A DNA stretch of 64,000 nt from Herpetosiphon geysericola (GTDB lineage: Bacteria; Chloroflexota; Chloroflexia; Chloroflexales; Herpetosiphonaceae), in the NCBI RefSeq assembly GCF_001306135.1, contig NZ_LGKP01000025.1:434001-498000 (forward strand), written 5' to 3'. Below are positions 14,680 to 23,881 of this stretch, one piece after another. The notes beneath the pieces are model-generated. The model was given only the letters and a program-made list of their open reading frames with translations, made no database searches and had not been told where the DNA came from. The position numbers were made by a program, and so were the translations under genes. Position 1 is the first letter of the stretch. The number at the start of each line of letters is the position of its first letter.

Positions 14680-16848
14680 TTGGCACGATTGAAACGTTGG
14701 TTTGCCCGCCTCAAACGGCGTAAAGTTCCGGTTTTACTCCAATTAAGTGCAATTGAATGTGGTGCTGCCTGTTTGGCGATGCTGCTCTCCTATTGGGGCC
14801 GCGCAACGAGCGTTGCCGAAGCGCGCGAGGTTTGTCGGCCATCGCGTGATGGCTTGAGCGCCCAAACGATTGCTGTTGCTGGCCGCCACTATGGCCTCGT
14901 TGTACGGGCGTTTGCCCTGCAAAACCTCGATTTTGGTTCACTTCAGCTTCCGGCAATTTTGCATTGGAATTTTAATCATTTTGTGGTGCTTGAGCGCTGG
15001 TCGCCACGCGGCGCGACAATCGTCGATCCCGCTTTGGGTCGGCGCTTTGTACAGTTAAGCGAGCTTGATCAACGTTTTACCGGGATTGTGCTTAGCTGCC
15101 AGCCTGGCCCCAATTTTGAGCAACGCCAACGCGCCAACACCGATCAATGGCGTTTGATTCGCACGACGCTGTGGGCCAAACCTAGTTTATTGCTGCAGAT
15201 TATTGTGGCTTCTGGCTTGTTGCAATTGGTCGGGCTAGCGCTGCCATTGCTAACCAAAAGTTTGGTGCAGCAAGTGACGCTGCCCAGTTTTGAGGTGTTG
15301 CTGGGTCGGGTGTTAATTGGCTTGGGCTTGATTATTAGCATTCGTTTTTTGATGCAATATATGCGCAGCCTGTTGTTAATTCAATTGCAACTGCGGTTTG
15401 ATACCGATCTGAGCGAGCATTTTTTGAGCCACTTGTTGCGCTTGCCACTGGCGTTTTTCGAACAACGCAGCAGCGGCGATTTATTGCTGCGCCTGACCAG
15501 CAACAGCACAATTCGCGAGTTGATTACCAACCAAGTGCTTTCGGTGGTGCTCGATGGCGGGCTGATGCTGATTTATGGTGGCTTGCTGTTTTGGCAAAGT
15601 GGCAGTTTCGGCCTAACTGTCACCATTATTGCTTTGCTCCAAGTGGCGATTATTTGGCTTACTCAAGGCCGTTTGCGCCCGCTCGTCGAAACCGATTTGT
15701 TGGAGCAAGGTGAAGCTCAAAGCTACTTGATTGAGTTGCTGAGTGGCATTACCACGATCAAAGCGATGGGCGTTGAGCAATATAGTTTTGGTTATTGGCA
15801 AAATCTGGCTCGGCGCCAGCGCAACACCAGCCTGCGTCGCCAACGTCTGAGTGCGGTTGTCGATAGTCTTTTGGGCACGCTCCAAACTGCCACGCCGCTG
15901 ATTTTGCTGTGGGTTGGCTTGCGTGAAGTCCATCAAGGCAGCATGGATTTAAGCACGATGCTGGCATTAAACGCTATTGGCACCTTGGCGCTCGCGCCGT
16001 TGGTAACATTAATTAGCCAAGGCCAACGCCTGCAATTATTAACCAGCTACCTTGAGCGTTTAAATGATGTGTTGATGGCCCAGCCAGAGCCAGATGGCAA
16101 CTTTGCGCCCGACCAAACCTTGCAAGGCGCAATTCGGCTCGAACAGGTCAGTTTTGGCTACAACCCGCATGCTGCACCAATTTTGCGCGATATTTCGTTG
16201 CAGATTGAGCCTGGCCAAAAAGTGGCCTTGGTTGGGCGCACCGGCTCGGGCAAAAGCACCTTGGCCAAATTATTGTTGGGCCTCTATCAGCCAACTAGCG
16301 GCCAAATTTGGATCGATGAGCAACCAATTGAACACTACGACCGCCAAGCTTTGCGCCAACAATTTGGGGTCGTGTTGCAAGATGCATTTTTATTTAGCGG
16401 CTCAATTCGCCAAAATATCAACCTACAGCGGGCAACCTTGCCAGCAGCCCAGTTGCTGGCTGCTAGCCAACGTGCAGGCTTACACAACGACATTGTGAGC
16501 ATGCCAATGGGCTACGAAACTAGAGTTGGCGAGGCAGCAGGCGGTATTTCCGGCGGGCAGCGCCAACGCATTGCCTTGGCACGGGCCTTGTTGCGCCAGC
16601 CAGCAATTTTAATTTTGGATGAAGCCACCAGCCAGCTCGACACCCTGACTGAACAGATTGTTGAGCAGCAACTTACTACATTAAAGTGCACCAGAATTGT
16701 GATTGCCCATCGCCTAAGCACGGTCAAAAACGCCGACTTGATTATTGTGCTCGATCGCGGCCAGATTGCCGAGCAAGGCACGCATGCCGAGTTATTAAGT
16801 GCCGATGGCGTGTATGCCAAAATGGTCGCCAACCAACAAGCCAGCTAA
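14680..16848 (+). CDS. C39-peptidase ABC exporter (LanT-type)
   Basis: This 722-residue half-transporter should cut the precursor leader after Gly-Gly and export the product. The N-terminal C39 peptidase (about residues 15-140) shows the Gln-Cys motif QLSAIECGAACLAM and the His-Asp pair in NFNHFVVLE...VDPALG. A six-span membrane domain follows (about 165-435). The ATPase has Walker A GRTGSGKST near 521, signature ISGGQRQR near 626 and Walker B ILILDEATS near 646. The start is a TTG at 14680 or the next TTG at 14689, the latter better placed after AAGG. It is the export arm of the lanthipeptide cluster and diverges from the precursor gene. Confidence 0.93.
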   Translation: MARLKRWFARLKRRKVPVLLQLSAIECGAACLAMLLSYWGRATSVAEAREVCRPSRDGLSAQTIAVAGRHYGLVVRAFALQNLDFGSLQLPAILHWNFNHFVVLERWSPRGATIVDPALGRRFVQLSELDQRFTGIVLSCQPGPNFEQRQRANTDQWRLIRTTLWAKPSLLLQIIVASGLLQLVGLALPLLTKSLVQQVTLPSFEVLLGRVLIGLGLIISIRFLMQYMRSLLLIQLQLRFDTDLSEHFLSHLLRLPLAFFEQRSSGDLLLRLTSNSTIRELITNQVLSVVLDGGLMLIYGGLLFWQSGSFGLTVTIIALLQVAIIWLTQGRLRPLVETDLLEQGEAQSYLIELLSGITTIKAMGVEQYSFGYWQNLARRQRNTSLRRQRLSAVVDSLLGTLQTATPLILLWVGLREVHQGSMDLSTMLALNAIGTLALAPLVTLISQGQRLQLLTSYLERLNDVLMAQPEPDGNFAPDQTLQGAIRLEQVSFGYNPHAAPILRDISLQIEPGQKVALVGRTGSGKSTLAKLLLGLYQPTSGQIWIDEQPIEHYDRQALRQQFGVVLQDAFLFSGSIRQNINLQRATLPAAQLLAASQRAGLHNDIVSMPMGYETRVGEAAGGISGGQRQRIALARALLRQPAILILDEATSQLDTLTEQIVEQQLTTLKCTRIVIAHRLSTVKNADLIIVLDRGQIAEQGTHAELLSADGVYAKMVANQQAS

Positions 16849-17055
16849 AGCCCATGCAACGTTTTGCTTCCAACCAACGTCTATAGACTAGATCTTTTGG
16901 CCTAGAACTTGCTCGCCAAAGCGGTTAAACCCAACCCAAAATAAACCCTTTGGTGTATTCCCAAAATCTAGGCCATATGCTATGCTGCATCTTGCAGTGC
17001 GGCATGAAGATTTGAATATCGTGCGGCTGTGTGTAGACGAAGCAAAGGAGCCTGT

Positions 17056-18000
17056 ATGTCGCGTCGTAAGGTGCGATTATTTTTTTGCCTGCTTTTAGTA
17101 GCAGTATTGGGAGTTCATGGGTTACAGCGTAGACAAGTGATTGTAGCGGCAGCACCAATGGTTTTTGACCAATATGCACCGCCCCAAACTCACAGCTATT
17201 ATGTGCCAAATGCCCCAGCGATCGTCGGTTGGCCGAGTGCAGCTGCGTTGTTTTATGCGGCAGGGCGGCCTTACCCAACGGATATTCCAGCGGCCTATTA
17301 CGACCCAAGCTTTAATTTGACCATGTTACGTTTGCGTTCAAGCATTATTGCTAGCGCCAAACGCCATAATCGTCAAGCTATTACCAAACTTACAGATGAT
17401 CAATTTGCCGTGATTATTGCGGCCCAACTTTATTTTGAATATAATGGGGCTTTGGCGACGCGTGGTAGTTTTGGGCGGGCAGTAACTCCGGTCTATCAAG
17501 AGGCGCAGGGTGTTGCTAATTCGTTGGGGTTGGGCAATTTTAGCGTTTGGCCCGCTAATTTGCGGCCTTCGGTTGGCAAAAGTTTGCTCAATGGCGAATT
17601 GCCTTATGTGAATTCGCTCAATCAGCCAACCAGTCGACCAGTTGCGCTAACCATTTATGGTAGCAAGCTCCAAGCCCAAATGCAGCGTTATAGCGATTGG
17701 CAACCAAGCGAAACCGAAGTTGCCAACGAAATTAGCGATCCATTTTTGGCGGTCGAATATCTGGCAGCCAACTTTGAGGTCGCTAGCTATCGCGCCGAAC
17801 ACGATTGGGTTACGGTCAATTGGATGACCTTTGTGGCATGGCACAATCAGGGCGTGGTTAGCCCGGGCCATATTACCAGCAATGCCCAATTGGCGAATGT
17901 ACTGACAACCTTTGAGCGCTATATTCCTGGTGCAATGGCCTTAATCTACACGCCGCCCGAGGTTGGGCCAAGCATTGTGCGGCAACCGATTGCCAAATAA
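17056..18000 (+). CDS. Secreted hypothetical protein (314 aa)
   Basis: The ATG at 17056 follows AAAGGAG at a good distance; the longer frame from 17029 has no such site. The protein starts MSRRKVRLFFCLLLVAVLGV, a typical signal peptide. The mature part is mixed, with helical segments around AVIIAAQLYFEYNGAL and FLAVEYLAANFEV and a Trp-rich stretch DWVTVNWMTFVAWHNQG. I do not recognise the family. It lies 207 bases downstream of the exporter on the same strand, so membership of the lanthipeptide cluster is possible but unsupported by an operon-like gap. The next gene begins 12 bases after its stop. Confidence 0.65.
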   Translation: MSRRKVRLFFCLLLVAVLGVHGLQRRQVIVAAAPMVFDQYAPPQTHSYYVPNAPAIVGWPSAAALFYAAGRPYPTDIPAAYYDPSFNLTMLRLRSSIIASAKRHNRQAITKLTDDQFAVIIAAQLYFEYNGALATRGSFGRAVTPVYQEAQGVANSLGLGNFSVWPANLRPSVGKSLLNGELPYVNSLNQPTSRPVALTIYGSKLQAQMQRYSDWQPSETEVANEISDPFLAVEYLAANFEVASYRAEHDWVTVNWMTFVAWHNQGVVSPGHITSNAQLANVLTTFERYIPGAMALIYTPPEVGPSIVRQPIAK

Positions 18001-18012
18001 ACAGAGGATGTG

Positions 18013-18816
18013 ATGACTCACGAGGTAGAAACATTAACCGATTTGCCCTATGGCAATGCAGCTGGCTATTTGCTATTTCTCGATCTGTATCGGCCTGAGC
18101 CAATGCCAGCGCAGCCTTTGCCCGTGATTGTGTATCTGCATGGTGGCATGTGGCGGCGTGGCGATAAAGCCTTGAGCAGCGATCCATTTTTGGCGCAAAC
18201 TGGCCGCTACATCGTTGCCAGCATCAACTATCGGCGCAGCGATCAGGCGATTTTCCCCGCCCAGCTGCACGATGCCAAAGCTGCTGTGCGTTGGTTGCGT
18301 GCCAATGCCCAAAAACTTGGTATCGATCCAACCAGAATTGGAGTTTGGGGCCACGATGCAGGCGGCCATTTGGCAAGTTTGTTGGGCGTAACGGGACATG
18401 TCGCTGATTTAGAGGGTAACAATGGCAGCGCCGCAAGCAGCGTGCAAGCGGTGGTGGCGGTGGCTGCGCCCAGCGATTTGAGCCAACTTGGCGATTGGCA
18501 TGACGAGCCAGATTCGCCAGAATCGTTGTTGGTTGGCGGGGCCTTGCCAACCCGCAGCGAGTTGGTGCAACAAGCGAATCCTTTGAGCTATCTTGATCAG
18601 CCAGCCCCGCCGTTTTTGCTGATTCACGGCGAGCACGATCAAACCGTGCCGATCAGTCAAAGTTTGATTTTGCAGCAAGCTTTGCAGGCTGCCAACGCCG
18701 AAGTTGAATTGCTGCGTTTGCCCGAGGCCGAGCATAACTTCGGCCCTAACAGCCCGTATCTCCAGCAGATAAACCAGCAAATCTTAGCTTTTTTTGATCG
18801 GGTTTTGCAGGCATAA
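18013..18816 (+). CDS. Alpha/beta-hydrolase of the BD-FAE esterase type with Asp at the nucleophile position
   Basis: This 267-residue protein starts at ATG 18013, after AGAGGA. It has the oxyanion-hole motif HGGMW (43-47) and the acid and base residues Asp209 (GEHDQTVP) and His241 (AEHNFG). The nucleophile elbow reads GHDAGGH (113-119), whereas the family normally has GHSAGGH. The codon is GAT, so Ser is replaced by Asp115. Asp nucleophiles are known in epoxide hydrolases and haloalkane dehalogenases (GHDWGG), so this may be a changed chemistry or an inactive homologue. A bidirectional terminator follows. Confidence 0.8.
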   Translation: MTHEVETLTDLPYGNAAGYLLFLDLYRPEPMPAQPLPVIVYLHGGMWRRGDKALSSDPFLAQTGRYIVASINYRRSDQAIFPAQLHDAKAAVRWLRANAQKLGIDPTRIGVWGHDAGGHLASLLGVTGHVADLEGNNGSAASSVQAVVAVAAPSDLSQLGDWHDEPDSPESLLVGGALPTRSELVQQANPLSYLDQPAPPFLLIHGEHDQTVPISQSLILQQALQAANAEVELLRLPEAEHNFGPNSPYLQQINQQILAFFDRVLQA

Positions 18817-18852
18817 AAAAACAGCGCAGCCATGGTGGCTGCGCTGCATTAT
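18813..18852. terminator. Bidirectional intrinsic terminator between convergent genes
   Basis: CAGCGCAGCCA at 18822-18832 pairs perfectly with TGGCTGCGCTG at 18836-18846 (11 bp, loop of 3). An A-run precedes the stem and a T-rich tract follows it, so it can serve the hydrolase on the plus strand and the kinase on the minus strand. Confidence 0.85.
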
Positions 18853-18853
18853 T

Positions 18854-19579
18854 TTAGCTGCGGCTGGTTTCTGGCTCGGCGCGCGGAATGGTAAAGGCAA
18901 AGACATTGCCTTTGGCCAAACGCTCGATTGCAACTTTGCCGCCATATAGCTCAACCAACGATTTAACGACTGGTAAATCCAAGCCCAAGCCATGCTGCTC
19001 GCGTGAGAGCGGCAAGTTTTGCGGCACAAAGAAACGGTCGAAAATCCGTGGCAAATCCTCGTCGGTCAGCGGCGCACCCTCAACCGTAAACACCACCGCC
19101 ACGCTATCGGGCATCGTGCGAGTTTGCACGACTACTGCATCGCCAGCATTACGGACAAAACGCAAGGCCACGCTGAGCAAGCGCTCGATAATGAGGCGCA
19201 AATGGTCGGGATTGGCCAAAACCAAGGGCATGGTTTCTGGTAAATCGCTAACAACCTCAACCCCGCGATCATGGCTTTCGGCCCGAACCTCAAGCAAGGC
19301 TAAATTGAGTGGTGGCAGCACCGAGGTTGGCTGAGCGATTTTCTCCTCGCTCAGCACCCCATACTCACCCTTGGCCAACAAAATATAATCTCGCACAAGC
19401 CGATCAATCCGAGTGCCACCCCGGCGGATAATTTGTAAAAAATTGCGTAAATCGGCCTGGCCAATTTGGTCGGCATGCATCAACAAATCGGTACAGGTTT
19501 GGATCAAGGTCAGCGAGGTGCGAAGCTCGTGGTAAAACGGGTCGAGTGTGGCTCGTTCAAAGCTGCTGGCGCGGCTCAT
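18854..19579 (-). CDS. Sensor-less histidine kinase homologue with degenerate ATP site
   Basis: The start at 19579 has AAGGAG six bases upstream. The 241-residue protein has a dimerisation domain with the phospho-acceptor His17 (DPFYHELRTSL) and a HATPase domain from about residue 95. It has no sensor or membrane part, and no response regulator gene is adjacent. The N-box reads HLRLIIERLLSVALRF: the usual NLLxNA pair of Asn is replaced by Arg133 and Val137. The G1 motif reads TVEGAP instead of DxGxG. The G2 GLGL is kept (197-200). The protein may bind ATP poorly and act as a scaffold or His-phosphotransfer protein. Confidence 0.8.
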   Translation of the reverse strand: MSRASSFERATLDPFYHELRTSLTLIQTCTDLLMHADQIGQADLRNFLQIIRRGGTRIDRLVRDYILLAKGEYGVLSEEKIAQPTSVLPPLNLALLEVRAESHDRGVEVVSDLPETMPLVLANPDHLRLIIERLLSVALRFVRNAGDAVVVQTRTMPDSVAVVFTVEGAPLTDEDLPRIFDRFFVPQNLPLSREQHGLGLDLPVVKSLVELYGGKVAIERLAKGNVFAFTIPRAEPETSRS

Positions 19580-19820
19580 CGGTAACTCCTTGGGTGCGCC
19601 GTGTTTCCCATCTAACACGTCAAAAATAATGCTAAGCGTAACTGGGCATCATAGCAAAAATGGCTTACACAGTGGGGGCTGAGCAAGCAAATGAATTAAG
19701 AGGCCATGCTACAAATAACCAACAATTAGCTACGATTTTACGAGGCGGTATCAATCTCTGTCAAGTTGATACTGTCTCACCTGCGCGGTACAATGAGCCA
19801 CAATGCAAACAGGGGGTTTT

Positions 19821-20852
19821 ATGCCCAGTAGTGGGATTCAATCAGCACGCTATAGTCGTCAAACGCGGTTTGCTGGGCTGGGCCAAACTGGCCAAGAGCG
19901 CCTAGCCAAGGCCCGAGTGGCGATTGTGGGTTTGGGTGCAACCGGTAGCACCATCGCGCATGGCTTGCTGCGAGCGGGCATTGGCTACTTGCGCCTGATC
20001 GATCGCGATTGGGTTGAAACGCACAATTTGCCGCGCCAAAGTTTTTATACCGAGGCCGATGCTGAACAGTTGCAGCCCAAAGTTGTGGCCGCTAAAGCTC
20101 ATGCCCAGCAAATTAACAGTGCCTGCGCAATCGATGCCTTGGTGCTCGATCTGCATGCTGGCACGATAGACCAAGCGCTGGCTGGGGTTGATTTGGTGCT
20201 GGATGGCACTGATAGCCTTGAAACCCGTTTATTAATCAATGAGTGGTGTGTGCGCGAGCAAGTGCCATGGATTTATAGCGGCGTGCTTGGTGGCCATGGC
20301 ATGACCGCGAATTTTCGCCCACAGCAGGCTTGTTGGCGCTGCATTTTCGCAACCTCGCCCGAGCCTGGCAGCATGCCAACCTGCGAAACCGCGGGCGTGG
20401 TTGGGCCAGTCGTCGGCGTGATTGGCAATCTGGCGGCAACCGAAGCCTTGAAATTACTCAGTGGGCAAGGCCAAGCCAACCCCGATTTATTTATGCTCGA
20501 TCTGTGGGCTTGGCAATTTGAGCATGTGCCTATGCCAGCGCCACGACCCGATTGCCCAGTCTGTGGCTTGCGCCACTTCGATTTGCTTGATCACGCCAGC
20601 GAGCCAACCATCAGTTTATGTGGCCGCAACGCGATTCAAATTCGCCCGCAACAGCCAACGACGATTGGCTTAGCGCGTTTGGCTCAACATCTGTACCAAG
20701 CTGATCTGCGGGTGGTGCAAACCGACTATCTTTTGCGCTTTGCAGCAGATAGCTTGCAAGCAACCGTGTTTCCTGATGGACGCGTCATTGTCAGCGGCAC
20801 CGATGATCCAGCGGTGGCGCGTGGTTTTTACAATCGCTGGATCAATCATTAA
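19821..20852 (+). CDS. ThiF/MoeB/HesA-family adenylyltransferase (E1-like)
   Basis: This 343-residue protein starts at the ATG at 19821, after a GGGGG run. It has the family signature RYSRQTRFAGLGQTGQERL at the N-terminus, the nucleotide loop GLGATGSTIA near residues 36-45, DRDWVETHNLPRQ near 60 and DGTDSLETR near 128. Two CxxC pairs, CWRC (about 172-175) and CPVC (about 247-250), should bind zinc. Such enzymes adenylate the C-terminal Gly-Gly of ThiS/MoaD-like sulfur carriers. About 90 residues follow the second CxxC pair and may contact the carrier. No thiS or moaD lies nearby, so the pathway is open. Confidence 0.85.
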   Translation: MPSSGIQSARYSRQTRFAGLGQTGQERLAKARVAIVGLGATGSTIAHGLLRAGIGYLRLIDRDWVETHNLPRQSFYTEADAEQLQPKVVAAKAHAQQINSACAIDALVLDLHAGTIDQALAGVDLVLDGTDSLETRLLINEWCVREQVPWIYSGVLGGHGMTANFRPQQACWRCIFATSPEPGSMPTCETAGVVGPVVGVIGNLAATEALKLLSGQGQANPDLFMLDLWAWQFEHVPMPAPRPDCPVCGLRHFDLLDHASEPTISLCGRNAIQIRPQQPTTIGLARLAQHLYQADLRVVQTDYLLRFAADSLQATVFPDGRVIVSGTDDPAVARGFYNRWINH

Positions 20853-20900
20853 CCATCGATACCTTAATCTTCAAGGTTGAAGTTCTAAGTTGGAGCAGTT

Positions 20901-22022
20901 ATGATTCTGCGATTTGCGCTGGTAGTAGCCATTGGTGCCAGCATTACTTTCGTTTTGACTCCCTTGATTCGGGCTTGGGCTATTCGCCGTGGCCTGTATG
21001 ATCTTCCCGAAGCGCGGCGGGTGCATCGGATTCCAACCCCACGACTTGGTGGCGCGGCCATGTTTGCTGGCTTTATGGCTGCTTTGGGTGCGGCGGTCGT
21101 CGTTCCTTGGGGTGTGCCGCAAATGCAGCGCTTTCCAATCGAGAGCTTTCGCTTGGGCTTGTTGGCCGCAGGTGCAACCCTGATGTGGGTTGTGATGACG
21201 ATCGACGATCTTAAAAAACTGTCGGCGCGTTTTCGTTTAATCATCCAAATTCTGGCGGCATTAATTGCAGTTGGCCCCTATTTATGGGAATGGACGTTGC
21301 ATCCAGCAGTTAATGGGGTTGATGTTGGGGCGCGTGGAATTATTGCCACAGCATTTAATACGCCTTTTCCAGCGCCGTTCAATCAGATTAATTTTCATAC
21401 CTTATGGCCGCCATTGGCAATTGGCTTCACGATTTTTTGGATTGTGGGCATGACCAATGCGCTTAATTGGATCGATGGCTTGGATGGCTTGGCTGCTGGC
21501 GTGACGTTTATCGCCGCGATTGTGCTGGCAATTCACACCTATTCCTTAGGCCAATATTCGCTGGTGTTGGTGCCGTTGGCTTTGGCTGGCGCATGTTTGG
21601 GCTTTTTGCCCCACAACTTCCACCCAGCCAAAATCTTTATGGGCGATGGCGGTGCGATGGTTATCGGCTATAGTTTGGCGATTTGCTCGATTATTGGCGG
21701 CGCCAAGCTGGCCACAGCATTGTTGGTATTGGGCGTGCCGTTACTTGATGGCGTGTGGATGATCATCTGGCGACGGGTGCGCGGGGCGGGCGCAAGTGTC
21801 TCGGATCGGGCGCATTTGCACCATCGCTTGCTTGATTTGGGTTTATCGCAACGCCAAGTTGTGGCCTTCTATTACACCGTAAGCAGCTTATTTGGCAGCC
21901 TTGGCTTGTTGTTGCCCAATAGCTGGTGGAAACTGGGTGCGTTAGCAATTTTGACCAGCCTGATGATCGGGCTGTTATTCTATTTGGCGCGCAAACAACC
22001 GCAAGCGCAAAAATCAGCTTAA
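20901..22022 (+). CDS. Undecaprenyl-phosphate sugar-1-phosphate transferase, WecA/TagO-like
   Basis: This 373-residue integral membrane protein of the MraY/WecA family has about ten spans. The Mg-binding motif VMTIDDLKKLSARF lies near residues 98-111, NALNWIDGLDGLAAG at about 188-202 and FMGDGGAMVIGYSLA near 246. WecA/TagO enzymes move GlcNAc-1-phosphate (or a related sugar phosphate) from the UDP-sugar to undecaprenyl phosphate, the first step of many surface glycans. It lies 48 bases after the ThiF-like gene and has its own terminator. Confidence 0.88.
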   Translation: MILRFALVVAIGASITFVLTPLIRAWAIRRGLYDLPEARRVHRIPTPRLGGAAMFAGFMAALGAAVVVPWGVPQMQRFPIESFRLGLLAAGATLMWVVMTIDDLKKLSARFRLIIQILAALIAVGPYLWEWTLHPAVNGVDVGARGIIATAFNTPFPAPFNQINFHTLWPPLAIGFTIFWIVGMTNALNWIDGLDGLAAGVTFIAAIVLAIHTYSLGQYSLVLVPLALAGACLGFLPHNFHPAKIFMGDGGAMVIGYSLAICSIIGGAKLATALLVLGVPLLDGVWMIIWRRVRGAGASVSDRAHLHHRLLDLGLSQRQVVAFYYTVSSLFGSLGLLLPNSWWKLGALAILTSLMIGLLFYLARKQPQAQKSA

Positions 22023-22027
22023 ATACG

Positions 22028-22062
22028 AAGGCCACAGCAAGCGCTGTGGCCTTGGTTGTTTT
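22028..22062 (+). terminator. Intrinsic terminator of the WecA-like gene
   Basis: AAGGCCACAGC (22028-22038) and GCTGTGGCCTT (22043-22053) form a perfect 11-bp stem with a 4-base loop, followed by a T-rich tract. Confidence 0.85.
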
Positions 22063-22077
22063 AGTTAGGCGTAATCC

Positions 22078-23787
22078 TTACTTGAAGGCGACTGGAATAT
22101 AGAAATGGCGCAGCGCAGTGGTGTACCAAATTCGCGCACCACAGAATTGAACTGTATTGGTTGGGTTGAGCAACGAGAAACTGATCGAATGATGGATACT
22201 GCCTTCTGAAAGATCATAATGCGAGCCAGTATAGTCGACGATCTGCGATGCATAGCCCGTGGTTGTGGGAATTTGGTAGGCAAAGATTGGGTTAAACCAG
22301 CCTCTCCCATCATAGGCCCACAACCGAGCAGTTGCCCCATTGCCAGCTAAATTACGATAATAGAAGCGAATTCCCAGAATCGCACTTTTGGCGGGTAATT
22401 GGAAGGTATAGGTAATTTCAGAATCAGTATCAAACGAGACACAACCTGCCGCATCGATTTGCTGCACATACGCTGTATCACGGGGAACGAATGAATAGGG
22501 AGTTAAAAATTGATATTCATCAGTGATGTTTGGGCTAGCGCTTTCTTCAACCGTGCCAAGCTCCAAGGTTTGGATTGGGCTTGGTTCGTTGGTTGCTTCG
22601 CTTAATAATGCTCCCTTGGCATCGCGATCGCCAACAACCTTTGCAATTGGCTTGCTTGCTGTTGCCGTTGAGCGACCCTGAACTGGCAGCGTATAGAACG
22701 AGCGAATGCCACACATTTTGGCCGATTCGCTATTGCCTGGGCGAATATACAGCAAATACCCTTTGAGCACTTCGTTAATGATTTGGACGTTATTATCCAA
22801 ATCAATATAATCGTTGGCATAGCCCGTTGCTTGGGTTGTGGTCTCAATCGCCACGGCTGAGGTAGAAGAGCCATTAACGTGGACGAGATTGGCATACATG
22901 GTTTGGCCGCTCGTGTTGTAGTAGAAGGCGCGATAGCCACGAAATTGCATGCCATCGGGCATATCGACTTCGGTCGATAAATTGAGGCCTTCGGTCAAAA
23001 TCATACAGCCAGCGCCAGCATAGCTATAGCGACTGCTTGCATCGACTGCGACAAAATCGCTGGCGGCTGTGAAGTTATAGCCAGTAGTACCGCCTTGTAA
23101 GGCATCAGGGCGGTTGGTTGGTGGTGTGCTCGCTGGGCGGGCAACTGCTGAATTATAGGCATATTTTACCCGTACCCCACACAGCGCATGGTTGATGCCG
23201 ACGCCGCCGCTATACCATACCAACGAGTAGGCGTAGTTGTACGAATCATAGGGCGTGGGCGTGAAGCTAGCAGCCGTATACGTTGAGCCATAGCCGCCAT
23301 TGCCACTACTGCTTAGCAGGGCAACTGAATCAACTGCACCAGCGCCATTGAAACGGTAGAGGTAGAGCCGTGAATTATTGCTGGCATCAGTATCACGATA
23401 TTGAAACTCAACCCCAATAATCGTCGCACTCTCAGGAATAGCCAATTTGGTGCTCAAGGCTTCATTATCACCAAATGACGCGCCTGGAATCGACTTAATA
23501 TAGGTACAACCAGCCCCATAATAAGCATAACCAACATTTGAATTGCGCCGATGAAAGGCAATCCCAGGATACGACGCAGTGGCATACGACGTTCCACCAT
23601 TGATGCTGTTCAACCCAGCCTCAAAATCGTGTTTGCTGCCTGCTTGCTCGGGGTTTAACAATGGCGCAGCCTGATCGCCAGTTAACGGGGTTTGGGCGTT
23701 CATTGGTGCAGGCTTAAGCCACAGACTCGCTACGAGACCAAAAAAGACCAACACGAAATACACTCTGCGGGTAATCCACATACACAA
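22078..23787 (-). CDS. Secreted protein with three related beta-rich domains (569 aa)
   Basis: GGAGG precedes the ATG at 23787. A signal peptide (FVLVFFGLVASLWLKP) ends near residue 31 (MNAQ). The mature protein holds three divergent copies of a domain of about 150 residues. Each begins near a Gly-Cys pair (YYGAGCTYIKS near 72; YAGAGCMILTE near 255; QIDAAGCVSFD near 446). Each then has a central RxFYY/EFQYR strand and ends with a CGVRVKY, CGIRSFYT or CGARIWYT strand. The two Cys per copy could form a disulfide. I recognise no family. It is probably cell-surface or released, with a carbohydrate-binding-like beta-sandwich as one possibility. Confidence 0.7.
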   Translation of the reverse strand: MCMWITRRVYFVLVFFGLVASLWLKPAPMNAQTPLTGDQAAPLLNPEQAGSKHDFEAGLNSINGGTSYATASYPGIAFHRRNSNVGYAYYGAGCTYIKSIPGASFGDNEALSTKLAIPESATIIGVEFQYRDTDASNNSRLYLYRFNGAGAVDSVALLSSSGNGGYGSTYTAASFTPTPYDSYNYAYSLVWYSGGVGINHALCGVRVKYAYNSAVARPASTPPTNRPDALQGGTTGYNFTAASDFVAVDASSRYSYAGAGCMILTEGLNLSTEVDMPDGMQFRGYRAFYYNTSGQTMYANLVHVNGSSTSAVAIETTTQATGYANDYIDLDNNVQIINEVLKGYLLYIRPGNSESAKMCGIRSFYTLPVQGRSTATASKPIAKVVGDRDAKGALLSEATNEPSPIQTLELGTVEESASPNITDEYQFLTPYSFVPRDTAYVQQIDAAGCVSFDTDSEITYTFQLPAKSAILGIRFYYRNLAGNGATARLWAYDGRGWFNPIFAYQIPTTTGYASQIVDYTGSHYDLSEGSIHHSISFSLLNPTNTVQFCGARIWYTTALRHFYIPVAFK

Positions 23788-23881
23788 CCTCCAAGAGTCA
23801 ACAACGTTCGCTAGATTAACGGTATATTATGAGGACGATCCTGCCATGCTCAAGCTTGCCATACCGTAGCTATTTCATGGC

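Noticed and set aside
16925-17308. Minus-strand frame of 127 codons
   Set aside because: It lies opposite the start of the secreted protein, which has a signal peptide and a good ribosome site; the minus frame has none.
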